Positions 1-7,182 of a stretch of DNA of 20,122 nucleotides are shown here, one piece after another. The notes beneath the pieces are model-generated. The model saw nothing but the letters and a program-made list of their open reading frames with translations, searched no databases and was not told where the DNA came from. Position 1 is the first letter of the stretch, and each line of letters begins with the position of its first letter. Position numbers and translations under genes: made by a program. This DNA comes from Bacteroidales bacterium (GTDB lineage Bacteria; Bacteroidota; Bacteroidia; Bacteroidales; VadinHA17). The stretch is from NCBI GenBank assembly GCA_016936695.1, contig JAFGXK010000068.1, positions 1 through 20,122 on the forward strand, read 5' to 3'.

Positions 1-80
1 GGTACAATGGTCATTGCCAAGGATGCAGCAGCAGCCGATCCCAGGAATTCACGCCTGTTGATTTTCTTTGAATCTGACAT
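1..80 (-). CDS. N-terminus of a Tat-exported protein, possibly a Gfo/Idh/MocA-family oxidoreductase (partial)
   Basis: Only the first 26 codons lie in the window; the gene runs off the left edge. The start codon is the ATG whose complement lies at 78-80. The peptide begins MSDSKKINRREFLGSAAAA and continues into a short hydrophobic stretch. The twin-arginine motif N-R-R-E-F-L followed by an alanine-rich segment is a classic Tat signal, so the protein is probably folded in the cytoplasm and then exported. In Bacteroidetes this exact style of leader is common on secreted Gfo/Idh/MocA oxidoreductases and on some sugar hydrolases. That family call is inference from the leader alone, because no catalytic domain is visible. 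A -7 promoter octamer lies 60 bases upstream. Confidence 0.6.
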   Translation of the reverse strand, partial: MSDSKKINRREFLGSAAAASLAMTIV

Positions 81-139
81 GTGTTGATGATTATGGGTTA
101 GGTTTGGAAATAGTCATTTTGTGAACTTTTGGCAATGAC

Positions 140-147
140 CAAATTTA
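140..147 (-). promoter_or_regulatory. Bacteroidetes-type -7 promoter box for the Tat-signal gene
   Basis: Read on the minus strand this is TAAATTTG, an exact match to the Bacteroidetes primary sigma factor -7 consensus TAnnTTTG. It would start transcription near 133, giving a leader of about 50 bases. No clean TTTG -33 box stands at the usual distance; TTTCC is the closest. The same octamer occurs in front of tldD at 15340-15347. Confidence 0.4.
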
Positions 148-298
148 CAAAATGAGACGACACCAGGAAATTTATTTACTGTGAATTATTTCCGGATATT
201 ACAGATGTTAGTATTTCTTTTTAAATACTGCATGAATCAGGGAATATTTACCCGGTTTGTGGTGTCTAATATCATGAACCAATAAAATCTTATTGAAT

Positions 299-823
299 AT
301 GAAGAAAAATGTTACTATGCAGATACTGTCATTAACAGTAATGCTTGCTTTTCTTTGCATGCCTCTGGCTCTCAATGCACAGGGCTCAAAGTCGAATTTT
401 TCGGGAAAATGGGCTTTCAATGCCGAAAAGAGTGAACTGGGCCAGCAGGGTCAGGGTGGAAGAATGGGCATGGGCGGCGGTGATTTCACTGCAACTCAGG
501 AAGCCAATCTTCTTACCGTAGAAAGGACTCGCCAGGGAAGGGACGGTCAGACCGTGAACACCACCAGCAAATACACCCTCGACGGAAAGGAAAGTGTAAA
601 CACCATGGGAATGGGCGAAAGCAAGTCAACCGCTACCTGGTCGGCCGACGGCAAATCACTTACCATTGTAACTAAAATGGCATTTGAACGCGACGGACAG
701 TCGATGGAATTCACGACTACCGAAGTCTGGACACTAAACAGCCCGGCTTCACTTACAATAACCACTACGAGGAATACCCCGAACGGCGAGGTTACGACAA
801 AAATGGCTTACGATAAGAAATAA
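299..823 (+). CDS. Small secreted lipocalin-like protein of unknown function
   Basis: The 174-residue product starts at the ATG at 299 (MKKNVTMQILS). An in-frame TTG two codons upstream (293) is possible but less likely. Residues 1 to about 28 form a Sec signal peptide ending at a signal peptidase I-type site (ALNAQ). The mature part begins F-S-G-K-W-A-F-N-A-E-K-S, an opening seen in small lipocalin-like domains, followed by a Gly/Met-rich turn. The rest is alternating polar beta strands rich in Thr, fitting a single beta-barrel or sandwich domain. It has no cysteine in the mature part and no recognised catalytic motif. It is probably periplasmic or outer-membrane-associated. It is transcribed alone and ends at a shared terminator. 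The ligand is not predictable from the sequence. Confidence 0.75.
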   Translation: MKKNVTMQILSLTVMLAFLCMPLALNAQGSKSNFSGKWAFNAEKSELGQQGQGGRMGMGGGDFTATQEANLLTVERTRQGRDGQTVNTTSKYTLDGKESVNTMGMGESKSTATWSADGKSLTIVTKMAFERDGQSMEFTTTEVWTLNSPASLTITTTRNTPNGEVTTKMAYDKK

Positions 824-855
824 AGAAATAAAGGGAACCAGGTAAAAGAAAAGAT

Positions 856-890
856 CCGCAAAACACCAGTGTTTTGCGGTTTTTCTATTT
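856..890 (+). terminator. Bidirectional intrinsic terminator between convergent genes
   Basis: CCGCAAAACAC and GTGTTTTGCGG form a near-perfect stem (856-879) with a very short loop. The T-rich tract TTTTTCTATTTT follows on the plus strand. The plus-strand left flank AAAAGAAAAGA supplies a U-rich tail for minus-strand transcripts. It lies between the stop codons of the lipocalin-like gene (823) and the HlyD-type gene (885) and can serve both. Confidence 0.85.
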
Positions 891-2171
891 TCTGGCGGTC
901 ATCCTTTCGTTGTTAACCTCCTTGAGTTCCTCTCCCCTGACAATGAAATCATCAGCGTTCTCAGGTGTCAGTACATAAATTGCCTGTTTCGGCTTGAGGC
1001 CCTGTTCAATAATTGTATGCTTGTCATTTACATCCCCTGTGACAACAATCTGCTTGGTTTTGTCCTTTGTGTAAACGAAAGGAATTCCATCAGCCTCGGC
1101 ATGAACGCATTCCGTTGGAATGTAAATTACATCGCTGTATTTTTGAATGACTACCTTATTGCTCGTGGTCATGGCTGGCCTGAGGTCGGGATCTGATCCG
1201 TTAAGTCTGACCATTACCTCGAAAACCTTGGAATCGGAATTTTCAAGCTGTTCACCAATATTGGCCACAGAATAAACTTTTCCTGAAAACATCTTGTTAG
1301 GGAAGGCATCAACCCTGATCTCAACATTCTGTCCAGGCTCTATCTTTCTGATTTCGATCTCACTGATGTAGATTTGTGACAGAAGCGAAGAGAGATCAGG
1401 TAATGTGGCTACAATCCTGTCGGCCATGTTTATGGTCGACCCTGTTTTAATTTTATTGCCCCTCCTGTCCCTCTTGTAAACAACCATTCCGGGTGAGGGC
1501 GCTGTGATGGTAAAACCTGCGAGCACTTCCTCGAGACTGGCAACCCTTCTGTCGATCCTGTTATACCATATGTTCTGCCTGATGAGGTCTCTTTTGGCCT
1601 GAGCCACCCTGAGTTCGTAACCTCTGATCCTCTGCTCCAGCATTCTTTTCTGCCTTTCCAGGTCTATTTCAGCTTGTCTGATGGTGGCCGGAGGTTCAAA
1701 TTTTGAATTTTTCAGGGTTATTTCCGCTTCTTCAACCGTGTGAATCTGGTTTCGTATGTTATTTCTTAAATTAGTGAGAGTTACAGCGGTATCGAGCTTT
1801 TTCATCTCTATGTTGTTCCTGTATTCGTTGAGCCTTTCACGCTCATCTTTCAGGGTGTTGTCGTACTGGGTTCTGTCGAGAGTGGCAACATAATCTCCGG
1901 TTTTCACAATGGTTCCTTCAGCCACCATGTCGGTGATCCTGAGAGGCTGGGCCCGAAAATCCCTCCCTCTGCTTACTTCGGGGGCTTTAATATCGATTGC
2001 GTTTTCTGCAAGAATTTCTCCCGGGACGGATATTGAAACTTCAAAATCGCCTTTTACGGCTTCGGCAAACAACAGATTTTTGTCCTGCCTGGATGTAAGC
2101 TTGTTGAAGGCAAACAGGGCGATCATTGTAAGGACGAATACTGCCACTGTGCTTAATATAGTTCTTTTCAT
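885..2171 (-). CDS. HlyD/RND-type periplasmic adaptor (membrane fusion) protein
   Basis: The 428-residue product is a membrane fusion protein, which bridges an inner membrane pump to an outer membrane channel across the periplasm. The ATG at 2171 is preferred to a GTG directly before it. Residues 5-24 are a single N-terminal membrane anchor. A split lipoyl/barrel-sandwich domain follows: first half near VSISVPGEILAENAIDIKAP, second half near GFTITAPSPGMVVYKRDRRG. Between the halves is a long charged coiled-coil hairpin of roughly 110 residues. A beta-barrel domain follows (ISEIEIRKIEPGQNVEIRVD), then a membrane-proximal domain. In this family such genes usually sit beside an ABC (MacB-like) or RND pump and a TolC-like channel. 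Neither is present here on either side, so the partner is elsewhere or beyond this window. The pump substrate cannot be inferred. Confidence 0.85.
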   Translation of the reverse strand: MKRTILSTVAVFVLTMIALFAFNKLTSRQDKNLLFAEAVKGDFEVSISVPGEILAENAIDIKAPEVSRGRDFRAQPLRITDMVAEGTIVKTGDYVATLDRTQYDNTLKDERERLNEYRNNIEMKKLDTAVTLTNLRNNIRNQIHTVEEAEITLKNSKFEPPATIRQAEIDLERQKRMLEQRIRGYELRVAQAKRDLIRQNIWYNRIDRRVASLEEVLAGFTITAPSPGMVVYKRDRRGNKIKTGSTINMADRIVATLPDLSSLLSQIYISEIEIRKIEPGQNVEIRVDAFPNKMFSGKVYSVANIGEQLENSDSKVFEVMVRLNGSDPDLRPAMTTSNKVVIQKYSDVIYIPTECVHAEADGIPFVYTKDKTKQIVVTGDVNDKHTIIEQGLKPKQAIYVLTPENADDFIVRGEELKEVNNERMTARK

Positions 2172-2362
2172 CACGTAATGTTGCTGGTTAACTTAAATAA
2201 GTTCAAGCGAGTACGAAATTAGGTAATTTTGCCATGCCATTCCCTTGATTTAAACTTATTTAACATATTTAACAATAATTTGTAATTGTTGTCCGGAAAA
2301 TTTTATGATTTGTTGGCAGGAAATGAATGCAGTAACTTGCTTCTTTTCTATAGGGGTAGGAC

Positions 2363-2391
2363 AAAAAAAATCCCCCATGAAAGGGGGATTT
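2363..2391 (-). terminator. Intrinsic terminator of the DUF937 gene
   Basis: AAATCCCCC and GGGGGATTT pair as a 9-base stem around a 6-base loop (2368-2391). On the minus strand the stem is followed by a run of Ts, seen as AAAAA on the plus strand from 2363. It lies about 40 bases beyond the stop codon of the DUF937 gene and separates it from the HlyD-type gene downstream on the same strand. Confidence 0.85.
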
Positions 2392-2429
2392 AACTATAAT
2401 CGTGAAACGGGTGGATAAGTTTTTTGATT

Positions 2430-3011
2430 TTATCTTCTGAACATACCTCCAAGGATGGATCCCAGGATGTTTTTGCTCTTTGTCTGCTGTCTTCCACCGC
2501 CTTGCAGAATGTACCCTGCGACATCATCAATAATGCTACCGTCTCCGTCTGCATCCAGGAGTGAGCCGATTCCGCCGATACCTCCGCTTGCTGTGGTTTT
2601 CTTCTTTGAAAGAGCGCCAAGAATTATTGGTGCAAGTGCCGGAATCATTTTCATGATCTTCGATGCATCAATATTAAGAGATTTTCCAAGGGCCTGAGCA
2701 GCCTGAGTTCCTCCGTTTGCTCCAAGAAGTCCGCCAAGGTTTGCATCGGCAGTCGAATCATTGGTCTTGGAGGCGATCAGATCCTGTATGTTGTCAAGGA
2801 CAGAAGGATCCCCGTATTTATTCAGGATATGATCAACTCTTGCATCTCCGCCCCTTTCGTCTTTCTGTTTCTTTAAACCACTCAGAATAAGTGGTGCAAG
2901 TTTAGGTAAGAGTGCCTGAACTGTGTTCTGGTCAAGACCAGTGTTGGTTGCCATTTGTTTGGTCACTTCACCACCGTAGGTCTTCATAAATTCATCAATG
3001 AAATTTGCCAT
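2430..3011 (-). CDS. DUF937 family protein with a calcium-loop-like motif
   Basis: The 193-residue product starts at ATG 3011 (MANFIDEFMKTYGGE); an in-frame TTG 21 bases upstream is less likely. It has no signal peptide or membrane segment. The overall pattern matches DUF937, a bacterial family without an assigned function. Two related helical segments are visible, ALLPKLAPLILSGLKKQK (33-50) and KMIPALAPIILGALSKKK (121-138), so the protein looks internally duplicated. They flank a Gly/Ala-rich middle. Residues 153-163 read DADGDGSIIDD, resembling an EF-hand or dockerin calcium loop, though position 12 is Val rather than Glu or Asp. The C-terminus is glycine-rich and ends in Arg-Arg. It is likely cytoplasmic and monocistronic, with its own terminator. 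Function is unknown. Confidence 0.8.
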   Translation of the reverse strand: MANFIDEFMKTYGGEVTKQMATNTGLDQNTVQALLPKLAPLILSGLKKQKDERGGDARVDHILNKYGDPSVLDNIQDLIASKTNDSTADANLGGLLGANGGTQAAQALGKSLNIDASKIMKMIPALAPIILGALSKKKTTASGGIGGIGSLLDADGDGSIIDDVAGYILQGGGRQQTKSKNILGSILGGMFRR

Positions 3012-3278
3012 TGGTTGTAAATTATTTAACAAAAAAAATATGGATGAACACGCTAAAATGTGTTTTCATCTAATCGAAAGGTAAGTATGTTTATGATAAC
3101 TTCAAAGAAATATCTGCATTATTCTATATGTGATGTGTCGTGGTTGAAGGTCAATGTGTTAAGGATGAATAAAAAACACCTGAATTTCTCAATCACGGGA
3201 GTGGTAATAAAATATGCTATATTTATGCACCATATTTAGAAATCAGACGTTTGAAATTTAAAACCAAATTCTAAAATT

Positions 3279-3908
3279 ATGCAGACAAGACTATTTACTG
3301 GTTTCATTTTTATGTTTCTCCTTTCATTGTCGATCCAGGCACAGGAGGGAGTCAGGTTCGGTGTTTTGGGAGGTGTTAATTTTCAGAACATCAACGGCAA
3401 AGACAGCGATGGCGACAAGCTTGAAAATAATCTCAAGACCGGATTTCATGTTGGTGTGAATGCTATGCTCGGGATCGCTCCCGAATTCTATCTCCAGCCG
3501 GGAATTCTGTTTTCCACCAAAGGTTGCAAGTTTAATGAGACTGATATTAAACTCAATGTTTCCTATCTTGAAATACCACTTAACTTTTTATATCGTGGGG
3601 AACTCGGTAATGGAGCTGTCCTGATAGGATTCGGTCCTTACCTTGGTTTTGGTCTGACCGGAAAGTTAAAAGATGATGATGGTAATTCAATCGACGTTGA
3701 GTTCTCGAACGATCCCGGATCAAACGGAACTTTGATTATGAGAAGGTTCGATGCCGGAGCAAATGTTTTTGCCGGCTACGAGCTTTCATCGGGCATCTTT
3801 TTCCAGCTTAACACTCAGCTGGGCCTGATCGGAATCAATCCTGAAACCTCAGGTTCTGAAACCTGGAAGAACACTGGTTTCGGGCTTTCAGCGGGCTACC
3901 GATTCTGA
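3279..3908 (+). CDS. Outer membrane beta-barrel protein (PorT-like family)
   Basis: The 209-residue product begins with a Sec signal peptide (cleavage after SIQAQ, about residue 22). It continues with alternating amphipathic strands typical of the OMP_b-brl_2/PorT-like family common in Bacteroidetes. The opening VRFGVLGGVNFQNING and the glycine-aromatic strand repeats are characteristic. The last residues are Y-R-F, giving the terminal aromatic residue recognised by the outer membrane assembly machinery. The length suits an 8-stranded barrel. An acidic loop (DSDGDK, about residues 43-48) may be exposed. It is followed by a clear terminator, so it is probably transcribed alone. Its role as a pore or structural protein is not determined. 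Confidence 0.85.
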   Translation: MQTRLFTGFIFMFLLSLSIQAQEGVRFGVLGGVNFQNINGKDSDGDKLENNLKTGFHVGVNAMLGIAPEFYLQPGILFSTKGCKFNETDIKLNVSYLEIPLNFLYRGELGNGAVLIGFGPYLGFGLTGKLKDDDGNSIDVEFSNDPGSNGTLIMRRFDAGANVFAGYELSSGIFFQLNTQLGLIGINPETSGSETWKNTGFGLSAGYRF

Positions 3909-3932
3909 GAGGAATAGCATAATTTTCGCATG

Positions 3933-3966
3933 ACGGCACCTGAACAGGGTGCCGTTTATGTTTTTA
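3933..3966 (+). terminator. Intrinsic terminator after the outer membrane barrel gene
   Basis: ACGGCACC (3933-3940) pairs with GGTGCCGT (3948-3955) around a 7-base loop and is followed by TTATGTTTTT. It separates the barrel gene from the TonB-dependent receptor, implying a separate promoter for the latter in the 60 bases upstream of 4025. Confidence 0.8.
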
Positions 3967-4024
3967 ATGCATTACTCAAATCAAAAAAAATCTGTTTATT
4001 TGGAAAACCTAAAACCAGATAAAC

Positions 4025-6064
4025 ATGTTCAGATATTTGATTCTGCTGATATTTCTTGTTATACCCGGATTTGTATCAGCTCAGAACCATCCAGAGAGTT
4101 CACTTCAGGATTCCCTCAAGCCGCATGCCATCAATGAGGTTGTGATTACTGCCCGGAGATTCAATTCGGTCGTAATGAACACACCCGAAGCCGTAAGGGC
4201 GATCGACAATAGAGCAATAGGGGAGTATCAGCTCAGAACATCGCCTGAGGCTCTTGCACTTACCCCAGGAGTTTTTGTCCAGAAAACAAACCATGGAGGC
4301 GGATCACCCTTTATTCGCGGTCTTACCGGGAACCAGACTCTTCTTCTTTTTGACGGTATCAGGATTAGTAATTCAACAATGAGATACGGCCCGAACCAGT
4401 ATTTCAATACTATTGACCCGTTCAGTGCAGGCAGGATTGAGGTCCTTCGCGGAAGTGGATCCGTTCAGTATGGTTCAGATGCTATCGGTGGAACTGTCCA
4501 GGCTTTCAGTCACGGGACTGGCTTCACAGAGGAAGCTGACTGGGGAGGCGCTGTTCTTGGAAGGATTTCAAGCCACGGCATGGAACAGACTCTCCATTCA
4601 AACATTTCGTTCAGCAACAATATTCTTTCGGCCAGGGCCGGAGTCTCCCTCAGGAAATTCGGTGATATAGTCGGAGGGGATACAACAGGCCGACAGACTC
4701 CATCGGGCTATGAAGAGGCGGATCATGATTTCAAAGCCAGTATACTGCTGTCGCCCAAAACTTCCCTGACCATGCTTTATCAGAATGTCAGCCAGACAAA
4801 TATCCCGGTTTATCACAAGGTTGTGCTTGAAAACTACGCGATAAACGAAACGGACCCGCAGACTAGAAGGCTGGCCTATGCACGGCTCAACACCGACATT
4901 GATGCGGGCATGCTGAAATCAGGGATAATAACTGCATCATACCAGCAAACCAGGGAGGGAAGGTCGAGCCGGAAAAACAATTCAGATATCCTCAGGCGTG
5001 AATACGACAAAGTAAGGACTTTCGGATTATCCGCCGAAGTTCTTGTTTCAAATGACGATCTCTGGTCGGGCAATATCGGCGTTGAGTTTTACAGCGACCT
5101 GGTAAACAGTACACGTACCGATACCGATCTGGCAACCTCATCGGCCACGGAAAAAAGAGGACTGTATCCCAACGGTTCGATAATGAACAGCCTTGCTCTC
5201 TTTACCGTACACTCAATCGATCTGCCGCGCTGGAACATTACTGCCGGAGCCAGGTTCAATTCTTATGTTATAAATGTTGATGATCAGGAGCTTGGCATGA
5301 CAAAGCTTACTCCTTCAGCACTGGTCGGGAACCTTGCCTTTATGAGAAAACTCGATTCCGGATCCAGCCTGTTCCTATCGCTTAATACAGGCTTCAGGGC
5401 TCCTAATATAGATGATCTCGGAACACTTGGCATAGTCGATTTCAGGTATGAGACGCCAAACTTTGATCTTAAGCCCGAGAGTTCCTTTCAGTATCAGGTC
5501 GGCTATAAGTACAGCAAAAACGGACTGAGGGGGGAGATCTACCTTTATCGCAATGAGCTTTATAACCTTATCACCAGGATAAGGGTTGAAGGACAGGAAA
5601 TTGAGGGATATCCTCTTTATACAAAGGAGAACAGTGAAAGGGCTTATATTCAGGGATTTGAAACAGCCTGGGACTATTCACCCAAATCATGGCTGAATTT
5701 GTCAGGCAACCTTACCTGGACTTACGGTCAGAATATCACAAAGAATGAACCGGTGCGCCGCATCCCGCCTCTGTTCGGAAGAGTGGCGGCAGAATACAGG
5801 CCTGACAACTGGCACGCAGGGGCCGAGTGGATTGCTGCAGCCAGGCAGGCGCGCCTGGCCCAGGGTGATATCGATGACAACCGGATCCCCGATGGAGGAA
5901 CTCCCGGATGGAACTTATTCAATCTGAACGGTGGTTATACCTGGAACTTCCTGACAGCCGATTTAAGCTTCCGGAATATCCTGAACAAGGATTACAGGTA
6001 TCATGGATCAGGGATAAACGGTTACGGACGTTCCATCTTTCTTACCGTTCAGGTTATTTTTTAA
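4025..6064 (+). CDS. TonB-dependent outer membrane receptor, heme/siderophore-type
   Basis: The 679-residue product has a Sec signal (1-19, VSA|Q), a TonB-box-like EVVITA (38-43) and a plug domain (about 50-165). Plug motifs include SPFIRGLTGNQTLLLFDGIR and IEVLRGSGSVQYGSDAIGG. The remainder is a 22-strand-type barrel ending in V-I-F. It lacks the carboxypeptidase-like N-terminal extension of SusC proteins, so it is a classic compact receptor importing a bound ligand with TonB energy. The barrel has an FRAPN box (457-461) followed by TPNFDL (477-482), resembling the FRAP/NPNL boxes of heme and hemoglobin receptors. The histidine usually found between those boxes is absent, so heme as substrate is uncertain. 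No partner lipoprotein or periplasmic binding protein is adjacent. The next gene starts 56 bases downstream. Confidence 0.88.
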   Translation: MFRYLILLIFLVIPGFVSAQNHPESSLQDSLKPHAINEVVITARRFNSVVMNTPEAVRAIDNRAIGEYQLRTSPEALALTPGVFVQKTNHGGGSPFIRGLTGNQTLLLFDGIRISNSTMRYGPNQYFNTIDPFSAGRIEVLRGSGSVQYGSDAIGGTVQAFSHGTGFTEEADWGGAVLGRISSHGMEQTLHSNISFSNNILSARAGVSLRKFGDIVGGDTTGRQTPSGYEEADHDFKASILLSPKTSLTMLYQNVSQTNIPVYHKVVLENYAINETDPQTRRLAYARLNTDIDAGMLKSGIITASYQQTREGRSSRKNNSDILRREYDKVRTFGLSAEVLVSNDDLWSGNIGVEFYSDLVNSTRTDTDLATSSATEKRGLYPNGSIMNSLALFTVHSIDLPRWNITAGARFNSYVINVDDQELGMTKLTPSALVGNLAFMRKLDSGSSLFLSLNTGFRAPNIDDLGTLGIVDFRYETPNFDLKPESSFQYQVGYKYSKNGLRGEIYLYRNELYNLITRIRVEGQEIEGYPLYTKENSERAYIQGFETAWDYSPKSWLNLSGNLTWTYGQNITKNEPVRRIPPLFGRVAAEYRPDNWHAGAEWIAAARQARLAQGDIDDNRIPDGGTPGWNLFNLNGGYTWNFLTADLSFRNILNKDYRYHGSGINGYGRSIFLTVQVIF

Positions 6065-6120
6065 ACCAGTGCAGTCAGGAAACGATTATAATTACTTTTA
6101 CAAAGAAAAACACTCTGAAC

Positions 6121-7083
6121 ATGATAAACGAAATTAAACTTGAAAGCCTTGACACAGCCAGATTCATTGATGAAAAGGTTAATGAAATTGCTGCTGCAGC
6201 TGGTTACGGAATTGCAATAAACGCTCTTTCTGGCGGAGTCGATTCATCGGTGGTTACCATGCTTGGCCACAGGGCCCTGGGGAAGAGGCTGAGAACCGTC
6301 TTTATACAGAACGGCCTCATGCGTGAGGGAGAAGCCGGATTCATTGAAGGGATATTCAGGGATCTGGGTGTCGAAATCGAGATCATTGATGCCCGCGATG
6401 AATTCCTTGATGCTCTTAAGGGGATCACTGATCCTGAAAAGAAGAGAGAGGCCATAACACAGACTTTCTACAAGGGAGTCTTCGGCCGGATAGTGAGGGA
6501 GAGCAATGCCAGGCATCTTCTTCAGGGAACAATCCTTACCGATGTTGATGAGACGGTGGCAGGGATTAAAAGACAGCACAATGTTTTTGCCCAGCTTGGC
6601 ATTGATCCTCAGGAAACTTTCGGATACCAGATTCTTGAACCTCTTATCCAGCTTCGCAAGGATGGTGTAAGGGCTGTGGGGAAGGCACTCGGATTGCCTG
6701 AGTCGATATTTGCACGTATTCCTTTTCCCGGGCCTGCCCTGGCCGCAAGGATCATCGGTGAAGTGACTGCGGAAAAGCTCACGGTTGTCAGGAAGGCAAC
6801 ATCGGTCGTTGAAAGGATTCTTTGCAACAGGGGCGCCTTCCAGTATATGGCAATTCTTCATGACGACAGGGTAACCGGCATGAGGGACGGGAAACGGGAT
6901 TTCGGAAGGCAGATAGAAATCAGATGCTGGGACAGCATCGACGCCCGGACAGCCACTCCTTCAAAGCTTCCGTTCGAAGTTCTGGAACAGCTGGCATCGG
7001 ATATCGTAAGCGAGGTCCCGGGAGTTGTCAGCGTTACTTATAATATAACAACCAAGCCTCCGTCGACAATTGAGGCTGTCTGA
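6121..7083 (+). CDS. Stand-alone GMP-synthase-like ATP pyrophosphatase subunit (no glutaminase domain)
   Basis: The 320-residue product matches only the synthetase half of GMP synthase, which adenylates XMP and aminates it to GMP. I chose ATG 6121; a longer in-frame start at 5908 would overlap the receptor gene. The ATP-PPase domain has the PP-loop LSGGVDSSV (36-44). The C-terminal dimerisation domain has IPFPGP, DARTA and a terminal KPPSTIEAV. The class I glutaminase domain found at the front of typical bacterial GuaA (about 520 residues) is missing. The length resembles archaeal two-subunit enzymes, where a separate protein supplies ammonia. The lid segment differs from the usual form: KRQHNV (150-155) replaces KSHHNV, and the following GGLP is replaced by FAQLGIDPQ. 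It could be a true GMP synthase subunit or a paralogue acting on another substrate. No glutaminase gene is nearby. Confidence 0.8.
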   Translation: MINEIKLESLDTARFIDEKVNEIAAAAGYGIAINALSGGVDSSVVTMLGHRALGKRLRTVFIQNGLMREGEAGFIEGIFRDLGVEIEIIDARDEFLDALKGITDPEKKREAITQTFYKGVFGRIVRESNARHLLQGTILTDVDETVAGIKRQHNVFAQLGIDPQETFGYQILEPLIQLRKDGVRAVGKALGLPESIFARIPFPGPALAARIIGEVTAEKLTVVRKATSVVERILCNRGAFQYMAILHDDRVTGMRDGKRDFGRQIEIRCWDSIDARTATPSKLPFEVLEQLASDIVSEVPGVVSVTYNITTKPPSTIEAV

Positions 7084-7089
7084 AAAGAT

Positions 7090-7149
7090 AGTCATGTTTA
7101 TTCATAGCAACGTCAGGAGTCTGGTTGGGACTCCGGCCGGAATATGACT
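7090..7149. repeat. Nested inverted repeats in the leader upstream of the PBP gene
   Basis: Outer arms AGTCAT (7090-7095) and ATGACT (7144-7149) enclose an inner hairpin GGAGTC/GACTCC (7116-7121 with 7129-7134). No T-tract follows, so it is not a standard terminator. A perfect 10-base palindrome, GGGTTAACCC (7167-7176), lies just before the start codon. A regulatory role is only a guess. Confidence 0.3.
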
Positions 7150-7182
7150 GATAATTGAGGATTTTAGGGTTAACCCCATCAT

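Noticed and set aside
201..235. AT-rich inverted repeat AGTATTT/AAATACT upstream of the lipocalin-like gene
   Set aside because: A 7-base A/T stem is expected by chance in such sequence, and no function is indicated.
2390..2620. Minus-strand reading frame overlapping the DUF937 gene in another frame
   Set aside because: It overlaps the conserved gene and its end runs into the terminator stem; no recognisable protein.
5908..6120. Upstream extension of the GMP-synthase-like gene to an ATG at 5908
   Set aside because: It would overlap the receptor gene by about 157 bases in another frame, and the added residues do not resemble any GMP synthase domain. ATG 6121 gives the normal start of the ATP-PPase domain.
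6065..6120. Possible purine riboswitch or own promoter before the GMP-synthase-like gene
   Set aside because: The 56-base gap is too short and unstructured for a purine riboswitch; TACTTTTA at 6093-6100 misses the -7 consensus by one base.
6244..6861. Long antisense reading frame opposite the GMP-synthase-like gene (205 codons)
   Set aside because: It lies fully opposite a conserved gene, shows no domain or signal, and is explained by codon bias of the real gene.
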